Source: GCA-2688775 sp964524225 (GTDB lineage: Archaea; Nanobdellota; Nanobdellia; Woesearchaeales; GW2011-AR4). From it: DNA of 5,188 bases. The stretch is taken from assembly GCA_964524225.1 (NCBI GenBank), contig CAZGEW010000082.1:1-5188 (forward strand), in the 5' to 3' direction. The translations under genes and the position numbers were made by a program. Under the pieces are notes generated by a model. It was not told the DNA's origin, did not search any database, and was given only the letters and a program-made list of their open reading frames with translations. Below are positions 1 through 5,188 of the stretch, piece by piece; the stretch's first letter is position 1; the number at the start of each line of letters is the position of its first letter.

Positions 1-1158
1 ACGGGCTTAACCCCGGGCTTACACATCAATCTTGTTGCATTAATTTTGTTCAGCATCTCTCCAATTTTGCTTGGCTATACAAATGTGATTGTAGTTGCTT
101 CTTTTATAATTGCAATGTCAATAACACACACTTTCACTGATTTTATAAGTGCAACTTATCTTGGAGCGCCTGCAGATGATACCGCATTGGCTGTGCTGCC
201 AGCGCACAGAATGCTATTGGAGGGAATGGGGCATGAAGCAGTAAAATTGACAGTTATAGGAAGCTTGTTATGTTTGATAATTGTAATTTTATTGTCACCA
301 TTGCTGATTCTCATCGTTCCGATTATTTTTTCATATCTAAAAAATTATATTGGTTGGATTTTATTAGCAGTTGTTATTTTCATGATTTTAAGGGAAGAAA
401 ACATTAACAAGAAATTCTGGGCTTTTATTGTTGTTGCATTGTCAGGAATTTTGGGATTGATTGTTTTCAATATTCCAAATTTGAAAGATCCTTTATTGCC
501 GATGTTGTCAGGATTGTTTGGAGTTAGCGTTTTATTTTTGAGTTTGACACAAAAAGTTATTTTGCCAATTCAAAGGGCAACAGAGATGATAAAAGTTAAG
601 ACAAAAAATATTATTAAAGCTTTAGGTTCAGGAATCTTCTCAGGTTCGATTGTCTCAATATTTCCAGGCTTAGGACCTGCTCAAGCAGCTGTATTAGCAA
701 GTCAAATTGTCGGAAAAATTGATGTTTTTAGCTATTTAATATTGGTTGGTGGAATAAATACAGTTTCTATGGTGCTATCCCTAATTACACTTTTTACAAT
801 TGAAAAGGCGAGAAATGGTTCGATACTTGTTGTGCAACAATTATTGCAAAATATTGACATTAACATCTTAATATTATTCTTAATAGTTGCATTAATAGCT
901 GGAGGAATTGCAACATTGCTAACTTTATATGTTAGCAAAGTATTTTCTGTAGTAATGAATAAAATAAATTATTCTTTAATAAACCTTTTTGTTATCATTT
1001 TTATTAGTGTTATGGTATTTTATTTTTCAGGCTTTGTTGGGTTACTTATTTTAATTATTGCAACATTTATCGGCTTAATCCCAAACATTGTTGACGTAAG
1101 CAGAAGCAATTCAATGGCTTGTTTGTTAATTCCGATAATTTTGATTAATTTGTTGTGA
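1..1158 (+). CDS. TctA-family (COG1784-like) membrane permease, 5'-partial
   Basis: This is an integral membrane protein related to the large permease subunit of tripartite tricarboxylate transporters (TctA/DUF112), in its archaeal stand-alone form. The frame is open from base 1, so the true start lies upstream; the in-frame TTG at 46 is not credible because conserved sequence precedes it. Residues 1-10 in the window frame read TGLTPGLHIN, the family's first Pro-Gly re-entrant motif. LGAPADDTALAVLP (about 54-67) followed by HRMLLEG is a hallmark of the archaeal branch. A second Pro-Gly motif, FPGLGPAQAA (about 221-230), marks the second half of the internally duplicated fold. The rest is a long series of hydrophobic segments up to the C-terminus. 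About 15-25 residues are probably missing, judged from usual family architecture. No TctB or TctC partner is visible within the window. The substrate cannot be deduced; tricarboxylate transport is only the family name. Stop TGA at 1156-1158. Confidence 0.85.
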   Translation, partial: TGLTPGLHINLVALILFSISPILLGYTNVIVVASFIIAMSITHTFTDFISATYLGAPADDTALAVLPAHRMLLEGMGHEAVKLTVIGSLLCLIIVILLSPLLILIVPIIFSYLKNYIGWILLAVVIFMILREENINKKFWAFIVVALSGILGLIVFNIPNLKDPLLPMLSGLFGVSVLFLSLTQKVILPIQRATEMIKVKTKNIIKALGSGIFSGSIVSIFPGLGPAQAAVLASQIVGKIDVFSYLILVGGINTVSMVLSLITLFTIEKARNGSILVVQQLLQNIDINILILFLIVALIAGGIATLLTLYVSKVFSVVMNKINYSLINLFVIIFISVMVFYFSGFVGLLILIIATFIGLIPNIVDVSRSNSMACLLIPIILINLL

Positions 1159-1274
1159 TGTTTTAGTTAAAGGTATAAAAGTAATGTAAGTAACCACCAA
1201 AAACATTAATTATAAGTAAAATTCTTGAAATCAAAATTAATAACCTTTTTAAAATCATTAATCTTTCCAACTTT
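1159..1274. other. Intergenic gap with one clear and one weak promoter-like site
   Basis: This 116-nt AT-rich gap separates the permease from the eL33 gene. The clear promoter lies at 1242-1254 (separate entry). A second TATA-like string, GGTATAAAAG at 1172-1181, would start a transcript near 1200-1205 and give eL33 a leader of about 70 nt; it has no other support. No terminator hairpin, tRNA, or convincing small ORF was found here. Confidence 0.4.
1242..1262 (+). promoter_or_regulatory. Archaeal BRE/TATA promoter of eL33 gene
   Basis: AACC (BRE-like) at 1242-1245 runs into TTTTTAAAA, a TATA box centred near 1249-1250. The centre is about 26 nt before the ATG at 1275, which predicts a leaderless or nearly leaderless mRNA. 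No Shine-Dalgarno sequence precedes the ATG (CCAACTTT), which agrees. The block recurs almost unchanged before the CCA-adding enzyme gene at 1561. Confidence 0.65.
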
Positions 1275-1532
1275 ATGGAAGCAGTAATCGTCAATTTCAG
1301 AGGCTCAAGAAGGGTTAAGAAAGGAAATCACATGATAGTTAAAGTTGATGGTATCGATAAAAAGGAAACAGCACTAAGCCTGATTGGAAAGAAGGTTGTT
1401 TGGAAAACATCTTCGGGAAAAGCTATCAATGGAGAAATTGTGTCAACTCATGGAAACTCTGGTGCTTTAAGAGTGATTTTTGAAACTGGGATGCCTGGAC
1501 AAAGCATCAGCACAAAGATTAATATATTTTAG
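1275..1532 (+). CDS. rpl35ae: Ribosomal protein eL33 (L35Ae), large subunit
   Basis: This 85-residue protein is a large-subunit ribosomal protein found in archaea and eukaryotes but not bacteria, which makes it good evidence for archaeal origin. The whole protein matches the small beta-barrel family. VIVNFRGSRR (residues 4-13) is the basic N-terminal strand. MIVKVDGIDKKETALSLIGKKVVWKT (about 20-45, described here by position only as a motif region) is the family core, with IGKKVVWKT at 37-45. HGNSGALRVIFE (59-70) and MPGQSIST (73-80) correspond to the conserved glycine-rich turn and PGQ signature. Length is usual for archaeal members. The ATG start lies directly behind a well-spaced promoter and gives the expected N-terminus. 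The gene appears to be transcribed alone, since the next gene has its own promoter in a 63-nt gap. Confidence 0.95.
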   Translation: MEAVIVNFRGSRRVKKGNHMIVKVDGIDKKETALSLIGKKVVWKTSSGKAINGEIVSTHGNSGALRVIFETGMPGQSISTKINIF

Positions 1533-1560
1533 GATAGTATTTGTATGAATAAAAACCCAA

Positions 1561-1581
1561 AACCTTTTTATAAACATTAAA
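1561..1581 (+). promoter_or_regulatory. Archaeal BRE/TATA promoter of cca
   Basis: AACC at 1561-1564 followed by TTTTTATAAA forms a BRE plus TATA box centred near 1569-1570, about 26 nt before the ATG at 1596. This spacing predicts a leaderless transcript; TGATTTCTTTAT just before the ATG holds no Shine-Dalgarno. The first 20 bases match the eL33 promoter (from 1242) at 18 positions. Confidence 0.7.
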
Positions 1582-1595
1582 GTTGATTTCTTTAT

Positions 1596-2861
1596 ATGAG
1601 GGATGTACAATTACTACTTAATGAAGTACTGAAAAAAATTCAGCCAGACAAAGCTTATGAGAAAGAGATATTCGACAAATTAGATTCTATAATTAAAAAG
1701 ATCAACCAAAATCAAAAGTATATCAAAGCAATTTTAGGTGGCTCAGGCGCAAAAGGGACATGGCTTAAGACATTTGATGCAGATATTTTTGTTGTTTTTG
1801 ATTATAAAAAATATAAAGACAAAAGTGATAAACTTTCAGATATTTTGGAAAATGTACTGAAAAAGAAATTTGGTAATATTGTGAGATTACATGGTTCACG
1901 TGATTATTTCCAGTTAAAACAAAGCAATTTCGCTTTTGAAATTGTGCCAATTCTAAGAATACAAAAGGCAGAACAAGCTAAGAACATTACCGATGTAAGT
2001 CCTTTACATTCAAAATGGGTCAAGAAGCATAGAAAATTAATTGGCGAAATGAAATTGACAAAGCAATTCTGCCAAGCTCAAAATGTCTATGGTGCAGAAA
2101 GTTATATCAGGGGTTTTTCTGGATATGTATGTGAGATTCTTACTGTTTATTACGGATCATTCCTTAATTTAATAAAAAATGCTTCAAAATGGAATGAAAA
2201 AGTGATTATTGATGTTGAAAAATACTACAAAGGAAAAGATATCTTTAAGCTAGTAAACATATCAAAGCTAGTATCGCCTTTGATAGTCATCGATCCCGTA
2301 CAAAAGGACAGAAATGCAGCAGCGGCTCTAGATATTGAAAAATTTGAGAAATTCAAAAATTCTTCTAGGGAATTTTTGAAGAATCCTTCTATGGGATTTT
2401 TTGTTAAAAAAGATTTGAAATCATTATTTTTAAAAGAAAAATCAAAAAATAATAGACTAATAATAATTAGAGCAAAACCATTGATTGGAAAAATTGATGT
2501 TGTTGGTACTAAACTATTAAAGATTTATGAATATTTAAAAACAAAATTTCAAAGCTATGGCTTTGAAATTTTGAAAGAAGATTGGGAATGGGACAAAAAA
2601 AATTATGCAATATTCTATTTCTTATTTGATAAGAAACCATTACCCAAATTTATTAAGGTTGAAGGACCACCAATTAAAATAAAGCAGCATGTTGAAAATT
2701 TTAAGAGAATTCATAAAAAAATATATATCAAAGCAAGCAAAATTTTCGCTTTAGAGAAAAGAACCTTTTTAACTCTAGAAGATTTATTGAAGAAAATAAT
2801 AAAAGATGAGTTTATTAAAGACAGATGTAAGTCTATAGATGTTGATATTTTACATAAGTAA
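1596..2861 (+). CDS. cca: CCA tRNA nucleotidyltransferase, class I (archaeal)
   Basis: This cytoplasmic enzyme builds or repairs the 3'-CCA end of tRNA from CTP and ATP without a nucleic acid template. At 421 residues it is close to the usual archaeal length (about 430-450). The head domain has the nucleotidyltransferase signature GGSGAKGTWL (48-57) and the metal-binding pair D61 and D63 in FDADIFVVF. The third carboxylate falls in FEIVP (114-118) as E115, where the studied archaeal enzymes have Asp. ITDVSPLHSKW (131-141) follows. NVYGAESYIRGFSGYVCE (163-180) and YYGSF (185-189) are hallmarks of the class I neck/body region, and IDPVQKDRNAAAAL (232-245) with NPSMGFF (263-269) are typical of the central domain. 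The C-terminal half is Lys-rich and ends in a helical tail. Start ATG 1596 fits both the promoter distance and the family N-terminus. The Asp-to-Glu change is conservative, and activity is expected. Confidence 0.95.
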   Translation: MRDVQLLLNEVLKKIQPDKAYEKEIFDKLDSIIKKINQNQKYIKAILGGSGAKGTWLKTFDADIFVVFDYKKYKDKSDKLSDILENVLKKKFGNIVRLHGSRDYFQLKQSNFAFEIVPILRIQKAEQAKNITDVSPLHSKWVKKHRKLIGEMKLTKQFCQAQNVYGAESYIRGFSGYVCEILTVYYGSFLNLIKNASKWNEKVIIDVEKYYKGKDIFKLVNISKLVSPLIVIDPVQKDRNAAAALDIEKFEKFKNSSREFLKNPSMGFFVKKDLKSLFLKEKSKNNRLIIIRAKPLIGKIDVVGTKLLKIYEYLKTKFQSYGFEILKEDWEWDKKNYAIFYFLFDKKPLPKFIKVEGPPIKIKQHVENFKRIHKKIYIKASKIFALEKRTFLTLEDLLKKIIKDEFIKDRCKSIDVDILHK

Positions 2862-2869
2862 AACTTTAG

Positions 2870-2910
2870 AAAAAATTTCAATTGCAAAGCAATTGAAATT
2901 TTTTATTATT
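2870..2910 (+). terminator. Perfect 16-bp hairpin plus T-rich tract between cca and next gene
   Basis: Bases 2870-2885 pair perfectly with 2889-2904 around a 3-nt AAA loop; three of the 16 pairs are G-C. The right arm ends in six T and continues TTATTATT up to 2910. This resembles an intrinsic terminator for cca, whose stop is at 2859-2861. It stands only 10 nt before the next ATG, in the place where a leaderless gene's promoter would lie, so it could instead act as an attenuator, RNA processing site or leader structure for the downstream cluster. Its presence is seen directly; its role is inferred. Confidence 0.6.
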
Positions 2911-2914
2911 AAGA

Positions 2915-3946
2915 ATGCAAGCAGTAATCCTAGCGGCGGGAAAATCAACTAGAACTTATCCCTTAACATTAACAAAACCAAAACCATTACTTAAAGTTGC
3001 CAACAAAACATTGCTTGAGCACAATCTAGACAATTTGGGCGATATAGTTAATGAAGTAATTATTGTCGTTGGGTATAAAAAAAGTTTAATTGAAAAATAT
3101 GTTGGAAATAGGTATAAAAATCTTAAAATTAGGTATGTTAATCAAAAAAAACAACTTGGAACAGCACATGGGGTTTTAATTGTAGAACCTTATGTTAAAG
3201 ATAGATTTGTTTTATTAATGGGTGATGATATTTATTCAAAAGAAGACATTAAAAATTGTATTAAGCATAGATATTCTATATTAATAACAGAAGTCAAGGA
3301 CCCACAGAATTTTGGTGTGGTTATTCATAAGAACAATGTTTTAACTGATTTTATAGAAAAACCAAATAAATTTTTTTCAAATTCTGTGAGTACGGCATTC
3401 TATTCATTTGATAAAAACATATTTCAATATGTAAAGAAAATAAAAAAATCGACTAGAAAGGAATATGAGTTTCCAGATGCAATCAAATTATTAGCAAAAA
3501 ATGAAAAAATATTTTGCGTTAATAGCAAATCATGGCTGCCTATTGTTTACCCATGGGATTTATTAATAGCTGATAAAGTATTAAGAAAAAATAAAAACGT
3601 TATTGGCAAGAATTCAAAGATACATGGAAAAGTAAAAAACTCTAGTATTGGAAATAACTGTATTATAAATGGCAATGTAAAAGACTCGATAGTTATGGAT
3701 AATTGCATTATAAAAGAAAATTCTTTTGTTGAATCGTCTGTAATGGGGCAAAATGTTTGTTTCAGTGGTAAAGCGCTTGCTAAAAATAATGTATATTTAA
3801 TTGTAAAAGACAAAAAAATCAAGGTGCCTAGATTAGGTGCCATAATTGGTGATTATTCAAAATTAAACAATGTAAACATTAAGCCAGGGTGTAAAATATC
3901 ACCACACAGCTCCATCAAGTATATTGTAATCAAGCATGATGTTTAA
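2915..3946 (+). CDS. Sugar-1-phosphate nucleotidylyltransferase, GlmU-like with left-handed beta-helix tail
   Basis: The enzyme is predicted to couple a sugar 1-phosphate with an NTP to give an NDP-sugar plus diphosphate, in the cytoplasm. The N-terminal Rossmann-like domain carries LAAGKSTRTYPLT (6-18), the catalytic KPKPLL (21-26), QLGTAHG (80-86), the metal/sugar motif GDD (103-105) and FIEKP (146-150). LPIVYPWDLL (208-217) is typical of archaeal GlmU-like enzymes. From about 228 the sequence becomes hexapeptide-like (GKNSKIHGKV, IGNNCIINGNV), a left-handed beta-helix, and ends with LGAIIGD (307-313) and KPGCKISPHSS. At 343 residues it is shorter than bifunctional archaeal GlmU-like proteins (about 400). 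The residues expected for the acetyltransferase step look replaced, so it may be a nucleotidylyltransferase only. Substrate is uncertain: GlcNAc-1-P/UTP and glucose-1-P with UTP or dTTP are all possible. ATG 2915 gives the exact family N-terminus (MQAVILAAG). It heads a three-gene overlapping cluster. Confidence 0.88.
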   Translation: MQAVILAAGKSTRTYPLTLTKPKPLLKVANKTLLEHNLDNLGDIVNEVIIVVGYKKSLIEKYVGNRYKNLKIRYVNQKKQLGTAHGVLIVEPYVKDRFVLLMGDDIYSKEDIKNCIKHRYSILITEVKDPQNFGVVIHKNNVLTDFIEKPNKFFSNSVSTAFYSFDKNIFQYVKKIKKSTRKEYEFPDAIKLLAKNEKIFCVNSKSWLPIVYPWDLLIADKVLRKNKNVIGKNSKIHGKVKNSSIGNNCIINGNVKDSIVMDNCIIKENSFVESSVMGQNVCFSGKALAKNNVYLIVKDKKIKVPRLGAIIGDYSKLNNVNIKPGCKISPHSSIKYIVIKHDV

Positions 3947-4521
3947 TGAAAAATTATAAAAAATTTAGTTATATTATAATATTTATAATAGGTACATTTC
4001 TTTTCCTGCTTTCTTATATTTTTGATAAAGAACTCGTTGAATTCTTCAAAGAAATGAAGATACCAATCTTAGATATATTATTAGGATTTGTCACTAACTT
4101 TAGTATTGTATTATTTGTAATGCTTGTAATACCATCCTTTATATTATATAAGAAAAATAAGAAATTGGCATATTTGCTCTGGTTAATTTTTATTGTCTCT
4201 TTTACTTTAAATTTCTTTGTAAAGTTATTGATTCATAAGCCTAGACCTATTTCTACATTTACTTATCCTTTTACCAATATAGTTAATTATTCTTTTCCTA
4301 GCACACATGCAATAGTGGTTTTCTCTTTACTGCCTGTCCTTACCATATATATTAGAAGGCAGAGATTTTTTTGGATAATCTTTGCTTTTCTAGTAGCCTT
4401 TAGCAGGGTTTACTTCAATTTTCATTTTCTTAGTGATGTTATATTTGGTGCATTGGCAGGTTATTTTATTGGAGTATTATTAATTAAAGTATATGAGAAA
4501 AATTATGGAAAAACAGATTGA
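3946..4521 (+). CDS. PAP2-family membrane phosphatase, probable polyprenyl-diphosphate phosphatase
   Basis: This is a membrane-bound lipid phosphatase of the PAP2 (type 2 phosphatidic acid phosphatase) superfamily. All three signature motifs are complete: K93 with R100-P101 (KxxxxxxRP), PSTH at 118-121 (PSGH type), and S153-R154, H160, D164 (SRxxxxxHxxxD). H121 and H160 are the predicted catalytic histidines and D164 assists. About five to six hydrophobic segments are visible (roughly 8-26, 42-68, 74-95, 122-136, 141-152, 165-182). The 191-residue length is normal for a single-domain member. The ATG shares one base with the TAA stop of the nucleotidyltransferase gene (TAATG), indicating translational coupling; only weak pairing (TGATG just upstream) could serve as a Shine-Dalgarno. 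Its place beside a polyprenol kinase suggests dephosphorylation of polyprenyl (dolichyl) diphosphate. Phosphatidate-like or archaeal lipid phosphates remain possible substrates. Confidence 0.88.
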   Translation: MKNYKKFSYIIIFIIGTFLFLLSYIFDKELVEFFKEMKIPILDILLGFVTNFSIVLFVMLVIPSFILYKKNKKLAYLLWLIFIVSFTLNFFVKLLIHKPRPISTFTYPFTNIVNYSFPSTHAIVVFSLLPVLTIYIRRQRFFWIIFAFLVAFSRVYFNFHFLSDVIFGALAGYFIGVLLIKVYEKNYGKTD

Positions 4522-5098
4522 GTTTGAATGGAGAAGGCAGCTTTTTCATATTCTGCTAGGCATAGTAATTGTAGCATTATTGATATATGGATTTCTTACA
4601 AAGGAAATAATACTATTAGCTATTATTGTTGGTTTTATATTATCTTATTTAAGCAGAAAGACAAGCATACCGATAATTTATGATTTGCTAGAGACTTTCG
4701 AAAGAGAGAACGAGATTAAAAATTTTCCAGGAAAAGGAATTATTTTTTACTTTATAGGCTCTTTTATAGCTTTAATAATCTTCCCTAAAGATATAGCAAT
4801 GGCATCTATCCTAGTTTTAGCCTTTGGAGATTCAATCTCACATCTCTTTGGATTACATATTGGCAAAATAAAACACCCTTTATCAAAAACGAAATTTATT
4901 GAAGGTAGTATTGCAGGATTTTTGGCAGGATTTATAGGAGCAAAGATATTTTTGCCATGGAATGAGGCATTTTTTGCTTCATTAGCAGCCATGTTTGTAG
5001 AAGCCATAGAAATAAAGATGGGTGCTCAACAAGTTGATGATAATCTGATAGTGCCTTTTGTTGCAGGAGCCACAGTTTGGTTGATTAGATTAATTTAA
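4493..5098 (+). CDS. Dolichol/polyprenol kinase-like membrane protein (SEC59/DGK1 family)
   Basis: This multi-pass membrane protein belongs to the CTP-dependent dolichol, phytol and diacylglycerol kinase family (COG0170 type). It is predicted to phosphorylate a polyprenol to its monophosphate. Family motifs occur in order: RRQLFH (14-19), FPGKGIIFYFIGS (78-90), LAFGDSISHLFG (109-120), KTKFIEGS (132-139), a VEAIE stretch (169-173) and DDNLIVPF (182-189), followed by a final hydrophobic helix. Conserved Asp (D113) and the GKG loop are intact. The length (201, or 197 from the second ATG) is usual for prokaryotic members. Two starts are possible: ATG 4493 overlaps the PAP2 gene by 29 nt, and ATG 4505 overlaps by 17 nt, has a weak GAG 7 nt upstream and gives an N-terminus beginning MEKQIEF. 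The second is slightly favoured, but the longer form cannot be excluded. CTP as donor is family knowledge; phytol/geranylgeraniol or archaeal lipid kinase roles are alternatives. Confidence 0.85.
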   Translation: MRKIMEKQIEFEWRRQLFHILLGIVIVALLIYGFLTKEIILLAIIVGFILSYLSRKTSIPIIYDLLETFERENEIKNFPGKGIIFYFIGSFIALIIFPKDIAMASILVLAFGDSISHLFGLHIGKIKHPLSKTKFIEGSIAGFLAGFIGAKIFLPWNEAFFASLAAMFVEAIEIKMGAQQVDDNLIVPFVAGATVWLIRLI

Positions 5099-5120
5099 AC
5101 ATCAAAACCGATGTTTAAAT
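5093..5120. terminator. 11-bp hairpin between convergent stop codons
   Basis: Bases 5093-5103 pair perfectly with 5110-5120 around the 6-nt loop AAAACC. The left arm contains the TAA stop (5096-5098) of the polyprenol kinase gene, and the right arm ends one base before the TAG stop (5123-5121) of the probable minus-strand gene. A shared, bidirectional 3'-end structure is the simplest reading. No strong T-run follows on either strand, so termination by itself is uncertain. Confidence 0.45.
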
Positions 5121-5188
5121 CTATTGTTGCTCAATCACAACCATTGTGTACTTATTATTCAAATATTTTATAGCAACTCTTTTTACAT
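5121..5188 (-). CDS. 3' end of an unidentified convergent gene (partial)
   Basis: On the minus strand one frame is open from the window edge to a TAG at 5123-5121, giving 21 residues ending VAIKYLNNKYTMVVIEQQ. The composition (mixed hydrophobic, basic and polar residues) is protein-like, and both other minus frames reach a stop within about 35 nt of the edge. The stop lies against a hairpin that also abuts the plus-strand stop, which fits two converging genes. The stretch is too short to assign a family, and a chance open frame remains possible. Confidence 0.4.
   Translation of the reverse strand, partial: VKRVAIKYLNNKYTMVVIEQQ

Noticed and set aside
732..938. Open minus-strand frame of 68 codons inside the permease gene
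   Set aside because: It is antisense to membrane-segment codons and carries no recognisable motif.
1154..1165. C-box-like GTGATGT suggesting a C/D guide RNA after the permease
   Set aside because: It overlaps the stop codon, and no D box (CUGA) or second box pair follows at a suitable distance.
1545..1580. An 11-codon ORF (ATG at 1545) in the eL33-cca gap
   Set aside because: It runs through the cca promoter, has no upstream signal and is explained by chance.
3366..3377. Run of seven T in the nucleotidyltransferase gene as possible frameshift or internal terminator
   Set aside because: The reading frame and family motifs continue undisturbed on both sides; such runs are common in this AT-rich DNA.
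3547..3843. Open minus-strand frame of 98 codons within the nucleotidyltransferase gene
   Set aside because: It lies wholly antisense to a well-supported gene with clear motifs, and has no family features or promoter.
4747..5007. Open minus-strand frame of 86 codons within the polyprenol kinase gene
   Set aside because: It is antisense to conserved kinase motifs and looks like a mirror of the host codons.
5111..5173. A 20-codon plus-strand ORF after the polyprenol kinase gene
   Set aside because: It begins inside the hairpin, has low-complexity content without a motif, and conflicts with the more protein-like minus-strand frame.

Overview
The window is AT-rich (roughly 30% G+C by eye) and archaeal. 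It encodes an archaeal/eukaryal ribosomal protein (eL33/L35Ae), a class I (archaeal-type) tRNA CCA-adding enzyme, an archaeal TctA-type permease and a GlmU-like sugar nucleotidyltransferase of archaeal type. At least two genes have a BRE/TATA promoter only about 26 nt before the ATG, as expected for leaderless archaeal transcripts. Compact genes, short gaps and composition fit a small-genome DPANN-like archaeon (Woesearchaeota/Pacearchaeota style); this lineage guess is inference. TGA, TAG and TAA all serve as stops, so the standard code applies.

Layout: (1) 1-1158, the 3' part of a TctA-family (COG1784-like) membrane permease whose first few residues lie outside the window. (2) 1159-1274, an intergenic gap with the promoter of the next gene. 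(3) 1275-1532, ribosomal protein eL33 (L35Ae). (4) 1596-2861, CCA tRNA nucleotidyltransferase with its own promoter, whose core is nearly identical to that of eL33. (5) 2862-2914, a gap almost filled by a perfect 16-bp inverted repeat followed by a T-rich tract. (6) 2915-5098, a tightly packed three-gene cluster: sugar-1-phosphate nucleotidylyltransferase, PAP2 lipid phosphatase (1-nt overlap) and dolichol/polyprenol kinase-like protein (17 or 29-nt overlap). (7) 5093-5120, an 11-bp hairpin. (8) 5121-5188, the probable 3' end of a convergent minus-strand gene.

The left half serves translation: a 60S-type ribosomal protein and tRNA 3'-end maturation. The right half reads as a small glycoconjugate module. 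The first gene would make an NDP-sugar. The PAP2 enzyme would return polyprenyl diphosphate, or a related lipid phosphate, to a usable form. The kinase would rephosphorylate free polyprenol (dolichol) to the monophosphate carrier. Together they would supply the sugar donor and the lipid carrier for N-glycosylation or surface polysaccharide assembly.

No CRISPR array, mobile element, tRNA or rRNA gene was seen, and nothing requires a wholly new system. The most interesting points are the carrier-lipid cluster, the hairpin sitting where that cluster's promoter should be, an apparently degenerate acetyltransferase half in the nucleotidyltransferase, and the twin promoter cores.
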